Source of the DNA: Clostridiaceae bacterium
GTDB lineage: Bacteria > Bacillota > Clostridia > Oscillospirales > Acutalibacteraceae
Direction of reading: 5' to 3'
DNA: 64,000 bases
Assembly: GCA_904501755.1 (NCBI GenBank)
Contig: CAJGBV010000008.1
Location: 1-64,000, forward strand
The translations under genes were made by a program, and so were the position numbers. Below, in pieces: positions 8,569 through 16,822 of this stretch; within the stretch, counting starts at the first letter, position 1, and the number at the start of each line of letters is the position of its first letter. The notes under the pieces are model-generated. The model saw nothing but the letters and a program-made list of their open reading frames with translations. It was not told the origin of the DNA and searched no databases.

Positions 8569-9426
8569 ATGCGTTTTTTCTTTAGAACACGCAGGTTCAG
8601 ACTTTGTCTTTCTATTATCTGCGGTGTTTTGGCTCTTGCTATCGTTATAAGGCTTATCGGGGGTATTTTTTCTCCCACATCAAGCTTTATCGGTACCATA
8701 ACTGCACCTATTCAGGATATGGCAACAGGCATTTCTGCCTTCTTTACGGGCCTTGACAAGAAATTCAATGAGGGCAATGCCCTTCTCCTTGAAAATCAGG
8801 AGCTTAAAGAAGAGCTTGGTGAGCTAAGACAGGCTCAGGCAGAGCTTGACGAAACCAAAAGGCAAAATGAGTTTTACAAGAATTATCTTGAAATCAAAGA
8901 CCAAAATCCCGACTTTTCTTTTTCTGACGCCCGTCTTATTTCCATAGACAAAGACGACCTTTACCATAATTTTGTTATTAACAAGGGCTCGGCACACGGC
9001 ATTGAGCCTTACGACCCTGTTATTGTGGGCAACTATCTTGTTGGTTATATAAGCAGTGTGGGAATTACCACCTCAAAAGTAACTACAATACTTAGTCCCG
9101 AAATAATCTGCGGTGCAAACGACAGCAGAACAGGGGACTCGGGTATACTCTCGGGAACTGCCGATTTTGCAAAGGATGGAAAGGTTAAGCTTTATAACCT
9201 TGCACGTTCCTGCAATGTAGCCGTAGGCGATACCGTTGTCACCTCGGGTGAGGGACTTTTCCCCGAAGGCCTTTTAATAGGAAGCGTTGATACCATCAAA
9301 AGCGATACCTATACCTCCTCTCTTTTTGCAAGCGTTGTACCCTTTGTAGATTTTTCCGAAATAAGAAATGTAATGATTATAACCTCCTTTTCAGGACAGG
9401 GAACTCTTGGGGAAGGTCTGGAGTAA
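8569..9426 (+). CDS. mreC: Rod-shape-determining protein MreC
   Basis: 285 aa. A single N-terminal membrane segment (about residues 10-30) is followed by a coiled coil rich in Glu, Leu and Gln (about residues 65-105) and the extracellular beta-barrel domain with the typical VINKGSAHGIEPYDPVI and VVTSGEGLFPEGLLIG motifs. It links MreB inside the cell to the penicillin-binding protein outside. It starts 12 bp after mreB and ends 5 bp before mreD. Confidence 0.94.
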   Translation: MRFFFRTRRFRLCLSIICGVLALAIVIRLIGGIFSPTSSFIGTITAPIQDMATGISAFFTGLDKKFNEGNALLLENQELKEELGELRQAQAELDETKRQNEFYKNYLEIKDQNPDFSFSDARLISIDKDDLYHNFVINKGSAHGIEPYDPVIVGNYLVGYISSVGITTSKVTTILSPEIICGANDSRTGDSGILSGTADFAKDGKVKLYNLARSCNVAVGDTVVTSGEGLFPEGLLIGSVDTIKSDTYTSSLFASVVPFVDFSEIRNVMIITSFSGQGTLGEGLE

Positions 9427-9431
9427 CGGCT

Positions 9432-9941
9432 ATGTTTATAGAAAGAAAGCGTAAATTTCCATACATCGAAGTGCTGATTGCATTCCTGCTGTATTTGTTT
9501 CACTATACATCCACTATAGACATTACCATTTATACCGCTTCTCCCTTTATTCTGCTTCCCCTTTGTATAGCAGTGGCTATGTTCAAAGGAGAAATAGCGG
9601 GTCTTATTTTCAGCACTGTCTGCGGTATGGCCTGTGATGCGGTTTCCTCACAGACCACCTGCTTTAACACCCTTGCCTTTATGTTCATAGGCTTTTTGGT
9701 GGGACTTTTAACCAAAAACATATTTAACCGCAATTTCCCTGCCGCCATTGTACTGTCTGTTTTAACCTGTGCCGCATATTTTCTCAGTAAATGGTGTATT
9801 TATTATCTTTTTCCCGATGTTCAGGGAAAGGTGTATTATCTTATGTGGCATTTAGCGCCCAGTGCACTTTATACTTCGGTTTTTATAATTCCATTTTATT
9901 TTCTTGAAAAATGGATTCACAGGGAAAAGAAGCCAAATTAA
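9432..9941 (+). CDS. mreD: Rod-shape-determining membrane protein MreD
   Basis: 169 aa, almost entirely hydrophobic, with about five membrane segments; length and position fit MreD, the integral membrane partner of MreC. Sequence conservation in this family is low, so the call relies on gene order (mreB-mreC-mreD-PBP2) and topology. An FKGEIAGLIFSTVCGMACD segment in the middle resembles the conserved MreD core. Confidence 0.88.
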   Translation: MFIERKRKFPYIEVLIAFLLYLFHYTSTIDITIYTASPFILLPLCIAVAMFKGEIAGLIFSTVCGMACDAVSSQTTCFNTLAFMFIGFLVGLLTKNIFNRNFPAAIVLSVLTCAAYFLSKWCIYYLFPDVQGKVYYLMWHLAPSALYTSVFIIPFYFLEKWIHREKKPN

Positions 9942-9978
9942 TTACCAATACAAATATTAATTAAAGGTGGTGAGTTTC

Positions 9979-11940
9979 TTGCCTTTTGCAAAAAAGAAAA
10001 ACACACGAATAAATGCTCTCGCTATATTTTTATCCATTATTATTGCCTTAGGTGTTATGCGACTTGGTTATTTGGGAGTTGTTAATGCAAACAAATATTT
10101 AAGCGAGGACGGCGTTACAACCCGTAAAGCCACTCTTAAGGCTCCCCGCGGAGAAATCCTTGACAGTGCAGGCAGAGAAATCGCCGTCAACCGCGAGGGC
10201 TATAACATTGTTTTTAACAGTGCCTATATAAATTACGACACCCTTAATAAAATGATACTTACCCTTTGCCGTTATCTTGAAACAGAGCAAACTCAGTGGG
10301 CAGACAAGCTTCCTCTTTCTAAAACCGCCCCCTATACCTTTACCGATGGCGTTTCCTCCTCTTTTCTTTCTTCTATCGGTCTTGCTCACTATGCTTCAAG
10401 CCAGAATGCCTTTGACAAGCTTATTGAAACCTATAAGCTGTCTGAGTTTACCACCGAGGAAGCCCGTATTATTATGGGTGTAAGATATACTATGGTATAT
10501 TCAAACTTTTCCATTGCAAACCCTTATGTTTTTGCAGAGGATGTACCTACTGCCGTTATGCAGAAGGTAAGCGAAAGCAGCTTTTTGCTTGACGGTGTTA
10601 CTGTGGAAACCGCCCATTTCAGAGAATATGTTGACACCGACCTTGCTCCCCATCTTATAGGTACTGTAGGCTCTATATATGCTGAACAGTGGGAGGAGCT
10701 TAAAGAAAAGGGCTACTCCTATAATGATAAGGTAGGCAAAAGCGGTATTGAGGCCTATGCAGAGGACATTCTCAAAGGTACCGACGGCGAAATCACCTAT
10801 TATATAGATGCTAACAGGGTTATTATAGGAAGTGAGGTCACAAAAGAGCCAATACCGGGTAAAACGGTTATGCTGACCTTAGATAAAACCATTCAGGATG
10901 ATACACAGGAAGCTCTTAAAAACGTAATTACCGACCTTAACTCAAAGGGAGGAAGATGTACCGGCGGTGCGGCAGTGGTTATGAATGTTCATTCGGGTGA
11001 GATTTTTGCTTCGGCAAACTATCCTACCTATGATATGAAAACGTATATGACCGACTATAATTCCATACTAAACGCTCCCAACAACCCGCTTATAAACCGT
11101 GCCTTTCAGGGTATTTATCCAATAGGCTCTACCATAAAGCCTATTGTTGCCATTGCAGGTATTGATAACGGACTGCTTACCGCTACCGAAAACATCTGCT
11201 GTGTACGTACCTACCGTTACTTTAAGGACTATACCCCCTCCTGTATGCACACACACGGCAATATAAGCCTTAACCGTGCCCTTGCAAAATCCTGTAACTA
11301 CTTCTTCTTTGAGGTGGGCAGACGAGTTGGTGCTTCACGACTTACAGATTATTATACTCAGTTTGGACTTGGTGTTAAAACAGGAGTTGAAATCTCCGAC
11401 AGCTCAGGGCTTCTTGCCGATGTAGCCGAGGGAAGCGGTGATACACTGCAGATTGCAATAGGACAGAAAAACGCCTTTACCCCCTTGCAGATGGCGGTTT
11501 ATACCTCTACCCTTGCCAACGGAGGCACTCGTTACAGGGCTTCTCTTGTGGACAAAATCGTTTCTTATGACCTTAAGAAAACCTATAGTGACAATAAAGG
11601 CGAGGTACTTAATACCGTTACCATTAACCCCTCTACCCTTGCAAGTGTAAAGGAAGGTATGCTTTCGGTTACCGAGGACGGTACGGGACGTGCTGTATTC
11701 AGCACCTATTCCATTAAGGTAGGCGGTAAAACAGGTACCGCGCAGAACGAGGGTCTTGACCACAGTTTGTTTGTTGCTTTTGCTCCCTTTGAAAATCCCG
11801 AAATTGCTATTGCCGTTGTACTTGAACACGGAAGCTCAGGCTTTGCAGCAGGTTCTGTTGTAAAGGCAGCTCTTGACGCTTATTTCTTCTCTCAGGAAAC
11901 AACTGTGGATAATTCTCCGTCATATACCGTTTTACCGTAG
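9979..11940 (+). CDS. Penicillin-binding protein 2 (elongasome transpeptidase)
   Basis: 653 aa from TTG 9979, preferred because AAAGGTGG (9963-9970) lies 8 bp upstream; the GTG codons at 9967 and 9970 overlap that site. It has an N-terminal membrane anchor (about residues 10-30), a PBP dimerisation domain (KAPRGEILDSAGREIAVN) and a transpeptidase domain with the serine motif STIK (Ser384), SCN in AKSCNYFF and KTGT (about 584). It crosslinks peptidoglycan during lateral growth with the Mre proteins, and its gene closes the mreBCD operon. It is equivalent to MrdA/PbpA-type class B PBPs; the exact orthologue name is uncertain. Confidence 0.93.
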   Translation: MPFAKKKNTRINALAIFLSIIIALGVMRLGYLGVVNANKYLSEDGVTTRKATLKAPRGEILDSAGREIAVNREGYNIVFNSAYINYDTLNKMILTLCRYLETEQTQWADKLPLSKTAPYTFTDGVSSSFLSSIGLAHYASSQNAFDKLIETYKLSEFTTEEARIIMGVRYTMVYSNFSIANPYVFAEDVPTAVMQKVSESSFLLDGVTVETAHFREYVDTDLAPHLIGTVGSIYAEQWEELKEKGYSYNDKVGKSGIEAYAEDILKGTDGEITYYIDANRVIIGSEVTKEPIPGKTVMLTLDKTIQDDTQEALKNVITDLNSKGGRCTGGAAVVMNVHSGEIFASANYPTYDMKTYMTDYNSILNAPNNPLINRAFQGIYPIGSTIKPIVAIAGIDNGLLTATENICCVRTYRYFKDYTPSCMHTHGNISLNRALAKSCNYFFFEVGRRVGASRLTDYYTQFGLGVKTGVEISDSSGLLADVAEGSGDTLQIAIGQKNAFTPLQMAVYTSTLANGGTRYRASLVDKIVSYDLKKTYSDNKGEVLNTVTINPSTLASVKEGMLSVTEDGTGRAVFSTYSIKVGGKTGTAQNEGLDHSLFVAFAPFENPEIAIAVVLEHGSSGFAAGSVVKAALDAYFFSQETTVDNSPSYTVLP

Positions 11941-11972
11941 GCTGAACCTAACAATTTAATATCTCTTTGAAA

Positions 11973-12001
11973 TTGACAACAAAAAAACATTATGATATAC
12001 T
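11973..12001 (+). promoter_or_regulatory. SigA-type promoter for minD-mgsA
   Basis: TTGACA (11973-11978), 17-bp spacer, TATACT (11996-12001), located between the PBP2 stop and minD. It gives minD its own transcription start, separate from the mre operon. Confidence 0.75.
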
Positions 12002-12043
12002 ATACTATATTTTTTTAAAAGCTTTGGGAGGTGTCGGTAAGAA

Positions 12044-12778
12044 ATGAATAACCTTTTTGCTGTTACTTCGGGAAAAGGCGGTGTGGGCAAATCCACCGTT
12101 GCAACCTGTCTTGCCGCCGCCGCAGAACAGCTTGAGAAAAAAACTCTGCTTATTGACCTTGATGAAGGGCTCAGATGTCTTGACATTATGTTATCGTTAA
12201 GCGAAACGGTTGTCCTTGATTTATCTGATGTTTTCGATGGTCACGATGTTAACAGCGCTATTTATCCCGTAAAAGACCATCCCTTTATATATCTTCTTCC
12301 CGCACCTGCCTTTTACGGCAGAATTGATGAGGACTCCTTTGGTGATTTCATAAGAGAAGCTACCCTTCGCTTTGATGTTGTTATCGTGGATTTTCCTGCA
12401 GGTATTGATTTAAGACTGTATAAGCAGATGCCCGATACCACCCGTTTCCTCACCGTCTGCAACCCCGACCCTGTGAGTATAAGGGATGCAGGTGTAGTTG
12501 CTGACAGGCTTTTTGAAATTGGAAAAACCGATAACCGACTTATAATAAATCGTTTTTCAATGGATTATATAAAAAGCGGTATATATAAAGGTATAGATGA
12601 TATTATTGATTCCTCTCGAATAAAGCTTATAGGTGTTGTTCCTAACGACACACAAATACTTATAAACCAGGCAAAAGGCAGACTTATTAAACGAGGAAAA
12701 GCTTCTAAAGCTTTTTTAAGAATTATAAAAAGATTAATGGGTGAGAATATTCCTCTTCCAAAACCTAAAAAAATATAA
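12044..12778 (+). CDS. minD: Septum-site-determining ATPase MinD
   Basis: 244 aa ParA/MinD-type ATPase with the deviant Walker A motif KGGVGKS (residues 11-17), LLIDLDEGLRCLD (switch region) and VVIVDFPAGID (Walker B). The C-terminus carries a basic amphipathic helix (SKAFLRIIKRLMG) like the membrane-targeting sequence of MinD. It helps place the division site at midcell. No minC or minE is adjacent; placement behind the mre/PBP2 cluster is a common Firmicutes arrangement. A GGGAGGTG ribosome-binding site precedes it, somewhat distant (about 11 bp) from ATG 12044. Confidence 0.9.
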   Translation: MNNLFAVTSGKGGVGKSTVATCLAAAAEQLEKKTLLIDLDEGLRCLDIMLSLSETVVLDLSDVFDGHDVNSAIYPVKDHPFIYLLPAPAFYGRIDEDSFGDFIREATLRFDVVIVDFPAGIDLRLYKQMPDTTRFLTVCNPDPVSIRDAGVVADRLFEIGKTDNRLIINRFSMDYIKSGIYKGIDDIIDSSRIKLIGVVPNDTQILINQAKGRLIKRGKASKAFLRIIKRLMGENIPLPKPKKI

Positions 12779-12802
12779 AAACAAAGAAAGGATGTATATA
12801 TT

Positions 12803-13204
12803 ATGAACATCGCCCTGATTGCACACGACGCCAAGAAAGAACTTATGGTACAGTTCTGTATCGCTTATTGCGGTATACTTTCACGACACACCCTCCTTGC
12901 CACCGGCGCCACGGGAAAAACCGTTAGTGAAGCAACCGGTCTGGAGATTATCCGTTTTTTAGGCGGAAGTCAGGGTGGAAGTCAGCAGATAGCATCCCGT
13001 ATAGGCTGTGATGAGATAGACTTAGTTCTCTTTTTCAGAGACCCCATCACTCCAAAGGCTCATGAGCCTGATGAAACCGCGTTGCTCAGACTTTGCGATG
13101 TCCATAATATTCCTGTTGCCACCAATATTGCTACCGCCGAAATGCTGATTCACGGTCTTGAGCGCGGTGACCTTGACTGGCGTGAATATGTAAAACAGCA
13201 CTAA
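12803..13204 (+). CDS. mgsA: Methylglyoxal synthase-like protein lacking the usual catalytic Asp
   Basis: 133 aa, full length for MgsA, which converts dihydroxyacetone phosphate to methylglyoxal. IALIAHDAKK, ATGATGK, LVLFFRDPI, HEPDETALLRL and PVATNIATAEML are all in order. However, the catalytic block normally reading GGDQQ (Asp71 in E. coli) is GGSQQ here, with Ser at residue 60, inside a small repeat GGSQGGSQ encoded by near-identical 12-bp units. The second active-site acid (Asp90 in HEPD) is kept. Either activity is lost or altered, or this base call needs checking. It lies 24 bp after minD, so the two are probably cotranscribed. Confidence 0.85.
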   Translation: MNIALIAHDAKKELMVQFCIAYCGILSRHTLLATGATGKTVSEATGLEIIRFLGGSQGGSQQIASRIGCDEIDLVLFFRDPITPKAHEPDETALLRLCDVHNIPVATNIATAEMLIHGLERGDLDWREYVKQH

Positions 13205-13249
13205 TCTTTACAAGGCGTTATCTTGTCTTGTAAACGGAGGTATTATTAA

Positions 13250-14506
13250 ATGAGCGAAATTAATCGTGCCGTTAAGGGCACAAATGATGTACTGCCTGAG
13301 GAAAGCTATAAATGGCAGTATGTTGAGAGAAAAATGCTGGAAACTGCCCGTCTTTTCGGGTTTAAGGAAATTCGTGTTCCTGTTTTTGAACACACCGAAG
13401 TATTCCAGAGAAGCGTTGGAGATACCACCGACGTTGTCCAAAAGGAAATGTATACCTTTGACGATAAGGGCGGAAGAAGTATAACGCTGCGCCCAGAGCT
13501 TACTGCAGGTGTTATAAGAAGCGTTATTGAAAACGGTCTTTATAATCAGAGTCTGCCTCAGAAGGTTTGTTATATCGGCGGTTGCTACCGTTATGAAAAG
13601 CCACAGGCAGGAAGACTCAGAGAATTCCATCAGTTCGGCGTCGAATGTATCGGTGCTGCCGCACCCTCTGCCGATGCTGAGGTTATTTCCCTTGCAAACA
13701 GCGTTCTCACTTCTATAGGTCTTGAAAATTTATCCCTTGAAATAAATTCCATCGGCTGTCCTGTCTGCAGAGCTAATTATCACAAGGCACTTACCGATTA
13801 TTTTGAAAGCAAAAAGGATAATCTTTGTGAAACCTGCAGGGACAGACTGACCCGTAATCCTATGCGAATTCTGGACTGCAAATCTCCTGTTTGCGCCGAC
13901 ATTGCAAAGGATGCTCCCGTAATGATAGACTTTTTGTGCGAGGACTGCCATAATCACTTTGAAGCAGTAAAAACACAGCTTAATGAAATGGAAATTGAGT
14001 TTAAGGTTAATCCGAAAATCGTTCGCGGTCTTGACTATTACACCCGCACCGTTTTTGAGTTTATAAGCGGTGATATCGGTGCTCAGTCCACAGTTTGCGG
14101 CGGAGGCAGATATGACGGTCTTATGGAGCAAATGGGCGCTCCCGCTACAGCCTCCCTTGGCTTTGCTATGGGTATTGAGCGTCTGCTTTTGGTTCTTTCC
14201 AATCAGAATAAGGAAATTGGAAAAGACACCCCCTGCGACATATATATTGCACCTATGGGCGAAAAGGCAATCGTTAAAGCCGCCCGTATCTGCAGCACCT
14301 TAAGAAAGGCAGGACTGTCTGCACAAACCGATATTTGCTCACGCGGACTAAAGGCTCAGATGCGTTATGCTAACAAAATAGGTGCAAGAACAAGCGTTGT
14401 TTTAGGCGACGATGAGCTTCAGTCAGGCATTGTCCGTCTTAAAAATATGGCAGATGGTACCGAAAGCCAAATCGCCATTGACAATCTTATCGAAGCTTTG
14501 AAATGA
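13250..14506 (+). CDS. hisS: Histidyl-tRNA synthetase
   Basis: 418 aa class II synthetase that charges tRNA-His. It shows the N-terminal AVKGTNDVLPEE, motif 2 around CYIGGCYRYEKPQAGRLREFHQ, the His-specific motifs VRGLDYYTRTVFEF and GGGRYDGL, motif 3 with LGFAMGIERLL, and a C-terminal anticodon-binding domain. GGAGG lies 9 bp before ATG 13250. The 45-bp gap upstream holds a small TTACAAG/CTTGTAA inverted repeat but no T-box. aspS follows after 10 bp, a frequent hisS-aspS pairing. Confidence 0.97.
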   Translation: MSEINRAVKGTNDVLPEESYKWQYVERKMLETARLFGFKEIRVPVFEHTEVFQRSVGDTTDVVQKEMYTFDDKGGRSITLRPELTAGVIRSVIENGLYNQSLPQKVCYIGGCYRYEKPQAGRLREFHQFGVECIGAAAPSADAEVISLANSVLTSIGLENLSLEINSIGCPVCRANYHKALTDYFESKKDNLCETCRDRLTRNPMRILDCKSPVCADIAKDAPVMIDFLCEDCHNHFEAVKTQLNEMEIEFKVNPKIVRGLDYYTRTVFEFISGDIGAQSTVCGGGRYDGLMEQMGAPATASLGFAMGIERLLLVLSNQNKEIGKDTPCDIYIAPMGEKAIVKAARICSTLRKAGLSAQTDICSRGLKAQMRYANKIGARTSVVLGDDELQSGIVRLKNMADGTESQIAIDNLIEALK

Positions 14507-14516
14507 GGTAACATAT

Positions 14517-16301
14517 ATGGCACTTGACAGAATGGATTCACTTAAGCGTACCCACTATTGCGGTACTCTTACAACACAGGATGAGGGCAAAGAGGTTGTT
14601 GTCTGCGGTTGGACCGCACGTCAGAGGGACCTTGGCGGTCTTATATTTATTGACCTGAGAGACAGAACAGGTATTCTTCAGCTTGCCTTTGACGATAATA
14701 CCGAAAAAGCCGTTTTTGAAAAGGCTTCTACCGTACGAAGCGAGTTTGTGCTTATGGCACAGGGTAAGGTAAGACGGCGTTCTTCTGTAAACAAGGAAAT
14801 ACCCACAGGCGAAATCGAAATCGAGGTTACTACCCTTAAAATTCTGGGCAAATCCGAAACTCCTCCCTTTGATATTACTAACGATACTAAAGCAAACGAG
14901 GAGCTTCGTCTTAAATACCGCTATTTAGATTTAAGAAGAGAAAAGCTTCAGAAAAACATTATGACCCGTCACCGCATTGCAAAGGTGACAAGGGATTATT
15001 TCGATGAAAACGGATTTTTAGAGATTGAAACCCCTACCCTTATTAAATCTACCCCGGAGGGTGCAAGAGATTACCTTGTTCCCTCTCGTATTCATCACGG
15101 AAGCTTCTACGCTCTGCCTCAGTCACCTCAGCTTTACAAACAACTTTTAATGCTATCCGGCTTTGACAGATATGTTCAGCTTGCCCGTTGCTACCGCGAT
15201 GAAGATTTACGTGCTGACCGTCAGCCTGAGTTTACACAGATAGATATGGAAATGTCCTTTGTAACTATGGAGGATATTTTCCAGATTGCCGAAGGCTATA
15301 TGAAGCGTCTTTTCGGTGAAATTTTAGGTGTTGAGCTTACACTTCCCCTGCCCAGACTTAAATTTACCGATGCTATGGAGCAGTACGGCTCAGACAAGCC
15401 GGATATACGCTTTGATATGAAGCTTATCGACCTTTCTGATATTGTAGAAAACAGCGGTTTTTCCGTATTTGCCGACACCGTTAAAAACGGCGGCACCGTA
15501 AGAGCTATTTGCGCTAAGGGCGGTGCGAGTGTTTATACAAGAAAAGAAATCGACAAATTAACCGAAGAGGCAAAGGGAATCGGTGCTAAGGGACTTGCCT
15601 TTATAAGATATGCTGAGGAAACCCCCACCTGCGCATTTGCTAAATTCTTAAGCGAAGAAGAGTTTGCCGCTATTATGGAAAGAACAGGCTGCGAAAAGGG
15701 CGACGTAGTATTTATCATTGCTGATAAAAAGCGTCTTGCCTTATCGGTACTCGGTAATCTTCGTCTTACCATTGCAAAACGCCTTGATATTATTCCTAAC
15801 TCCTATGCGCCTCTTTGGATAACCGAATTCCCCTTCTTTGAGTATAATGAGGATACAGGCAACTGGGATGCTATGCACCATCCCTTTACATCTCCGCTTG
15901 ATGAGTGTATCCCCTATCTTGAATCTGACCCGGGTAAAGTTTACGCAAAGGCTTATGACCTTGTTATGAACGGAATTGAGCTGTCCAGCGGATCTATTCG
16001 TATTACCGACCCCGAGCTTCAGAATCAGATGTTCAAGGCGCTGGGTCTTAGTGAAGCCGAGGCTCACGAAAAGTTTGGTTTCTTAACCGATGCCTTCCGT
16101 TACGGCGCTCCTCCTCACGGCGGACTTGCAATAGGACTTGACAGAATTTGTATGCTGCTGACAGGTAGCGACAGTCTGCGTGATGTGGTTGCTTTCCCCA
16201 AGGTTTCTAACTCCAGTGAGCTTATGTCAGGTGCTCCTGCCGCCGTTGATAAGACTCAGCTTAGCGACCTTTCCATTGCTATTGTCGAAAAAGAAGACTG
16301 A
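14517..16301 (+). CDS. aspS: Aspartyl-tRNA synthetase
   Basis: 594 aa, the long bacterial form. It has an N-terminal OB-fold anticodon domain (WTARQRDLGGLIFIDLRDR), a class II catalytic core with motif 2 (ARCYRDEDLRADRQPEFTQ), a bacterial GAD insertion domain in the middle (about residues 300-420) and motif 3 (GLAIGLDRICMLLTG). It charges tRNA-Asp; whether it also charges tRNA-Asn cannot be read from sequence by eye. It ends the polA-to-aspS plus-strand block and is followed by a clear terminator. Confidence 0.97.
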   Translation: MALDRMDSLKRTHYCGTLTTQDEGKEVVVCGWTARQRDLGGLIFIDLRDRTGILQLAFDDNTEKAVFEKASTVRSEFVLMAQGKVRRRSSVNKEIPTGEIEIEVTTLKILGKSETPPFDITNDTKANEELRLKYRYLDLRREKLQKNIMTRHRIAKVTRDYFDENGFLEIETPTLIKSTPEGARDYLVPSRIHHGSFYALPQSPQLYKQLLMLSGFDRYVQLARCYRDEDLRADRQPEFTQIDMEMSFVTMEDIFQIAEGYMKRLFGEILGVELTLPLPRLKFTDAMEQYGSDKPDIRFDMKLIDLSDIVENSGFSVFADTVKNGGTVRAICAKGGASVYTRKEIDKLTEEAKGIGAKGLAFIRYAEETPTCAFAKFLSEEEFAAIMERTGCEKGDVVFIIADKKRLALSVLGNLRLTIAKRLDIIPNSYAPLWITEFPFFEYNEDTGNWDAMHHPFTSPLDECIPYLESDPGKVYAKAYDLVMNGIELSSGSIRITDPELQNQMFKALGLSEAEAHEKFGFLTDAFRYGAPPHGGLAIGLDRICMLLTGSDSLRDVVAFPKVSNSSELMSGAPAAVDKTQLSDLSIAIVEKED

Positions 16302-16331
16302 TTGTTTGAAAATTTATAATTTTTTATTCTT

Positions 16332-16363
16332 ATAACCGACTCTTTTTGAGTCGGTTATTTTTT
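16332..16363 (+). terminator. Terminator of hisS-aspS
   Basis: ATAACCGACTC / GAGTCGGTTAT stem around TTTTT, followed by a T run. It separates housekeeping genes from the phage-derived cassette. Confidence 0.9.
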
Positions 16364-16364
16364 G

Positions 16365-16482
16365 TTATGCACAATGAAAATACAACTTTATGCACAATGA
16401 AAACCGCCTATTTAAGCGGTTTTCTACCATTTTTAAGGGTAGTTATACAGGTTATGCACAGACTTATGCACATTTTTGCACA
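16365..16482 (+). promoter_or_regulatory. Cluster of DnaA-box-like sites in front of the phage cassette
   Basis: Four exact copies of TTATGCACA lie at 16365-16373, 16388-16396, 16452-16460 and 16464-16472, all in the same orientation, with a fifth one-mismatch copy (TTTTGCACA) at 16474-16482. They match the relaxed DnaA box TTATNCACA. A hairpin with T run (AAAACCGC/GCGGTTTT, 16400-16423) lies between the pairs. DnaA binding is inferred from the match and clustering; a phage-specific iteron or operator is the alternative. Confidence 0.55.
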
Positions 16483-16514
16483 CTTTATTGTTCATAAAGA
16501 TGTCGGTGAATGTC

Positions 16515-16543
16515 GCAAATTTAGTCTATATAATAGCATTTGC
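16515..16543 (+). promoter_or_regulatory. Possible cassette promoter inside an inverted repeat
   Basis: A perfect TATAAT (16529-16534) lies between GCAAAT (16515-16520) and ATTTGC (16538-16543), so a repressor bound to the repeat would cover the -10. No good -35 is visible at 17 bp. The first cassette gene starts 25 bp after TATAAT. Confidence 0.35.
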
Positions 16544-16558
16544 AAACGCGAAAGGGTG

Positions 16559-16822
16559 ATGAAAATTAAAAACGAATTTATGAAGGAAGAAATGAAAAAA
16601 TTGCTTTCTCAGTCACTTCCTACAACTGAAAAAACACAGCTTAAGGAGGATGGGTTCAGGTTCTCTCGTCCCACAAGAGCGTCTTGCATATTGGCGGCTC
16701 TTTACAAAAAGGCGGCTAACGGCGATATGTCGGCAATAAAGGAAATTCTTGCCCTTATATCAGATTCTGAAACAGGGCAGAGCAAAGATGAGGTGACTAT
16801 TATAGACGATGTCAACAGTTAA
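16559..16822 (+). CDS. Probable small terminase subunit (TerS-like)
   Basis: 87 aa from ATG 16559, chosen because AAAGGG precedes it; a longer frame upstream runs through the DnaA-box region and is not believed. The product is helical, with a lysine-rich N-terminus (MKIKNEFMKEEMKKLL), a central TRASCILAALYKKAANGDMSAIKEILALI segment and an acidic tail. No firm family motif is seen. The call is positional: a short helical protein overlapping the start of TerL by 14 bp is the usual place for TerS, which recognises DNA for packaging. Confidence 0.5.
   Translation: MKIKNEFMKEEMKKLLSQSLPTTEKTQLKEDGFRFSRPTRASCILAALYKKAANGDMSAIKEILALISDSETGQSKDEVTIIDDVNS

Noticed and set aside
13205..13249. T-box leader for hisS
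   Set aside because: The gap is only 45 bp and lacks the conserved T-box and specifier structures.
16365..16482. Chromosomal origin of replication
   Set aside because: No dnaA, dnaN or AT-rich unwinding region nearby; gyrB/gyrA and parS point to an origin beyond the right edge.
16346..16558. N-terminal extension of the TerS-like gene through the DnaA-box region
   Set aside because: The extension translates direct repeats and a hairpin; AAAGGG at proper spacing supports the start at 16559.
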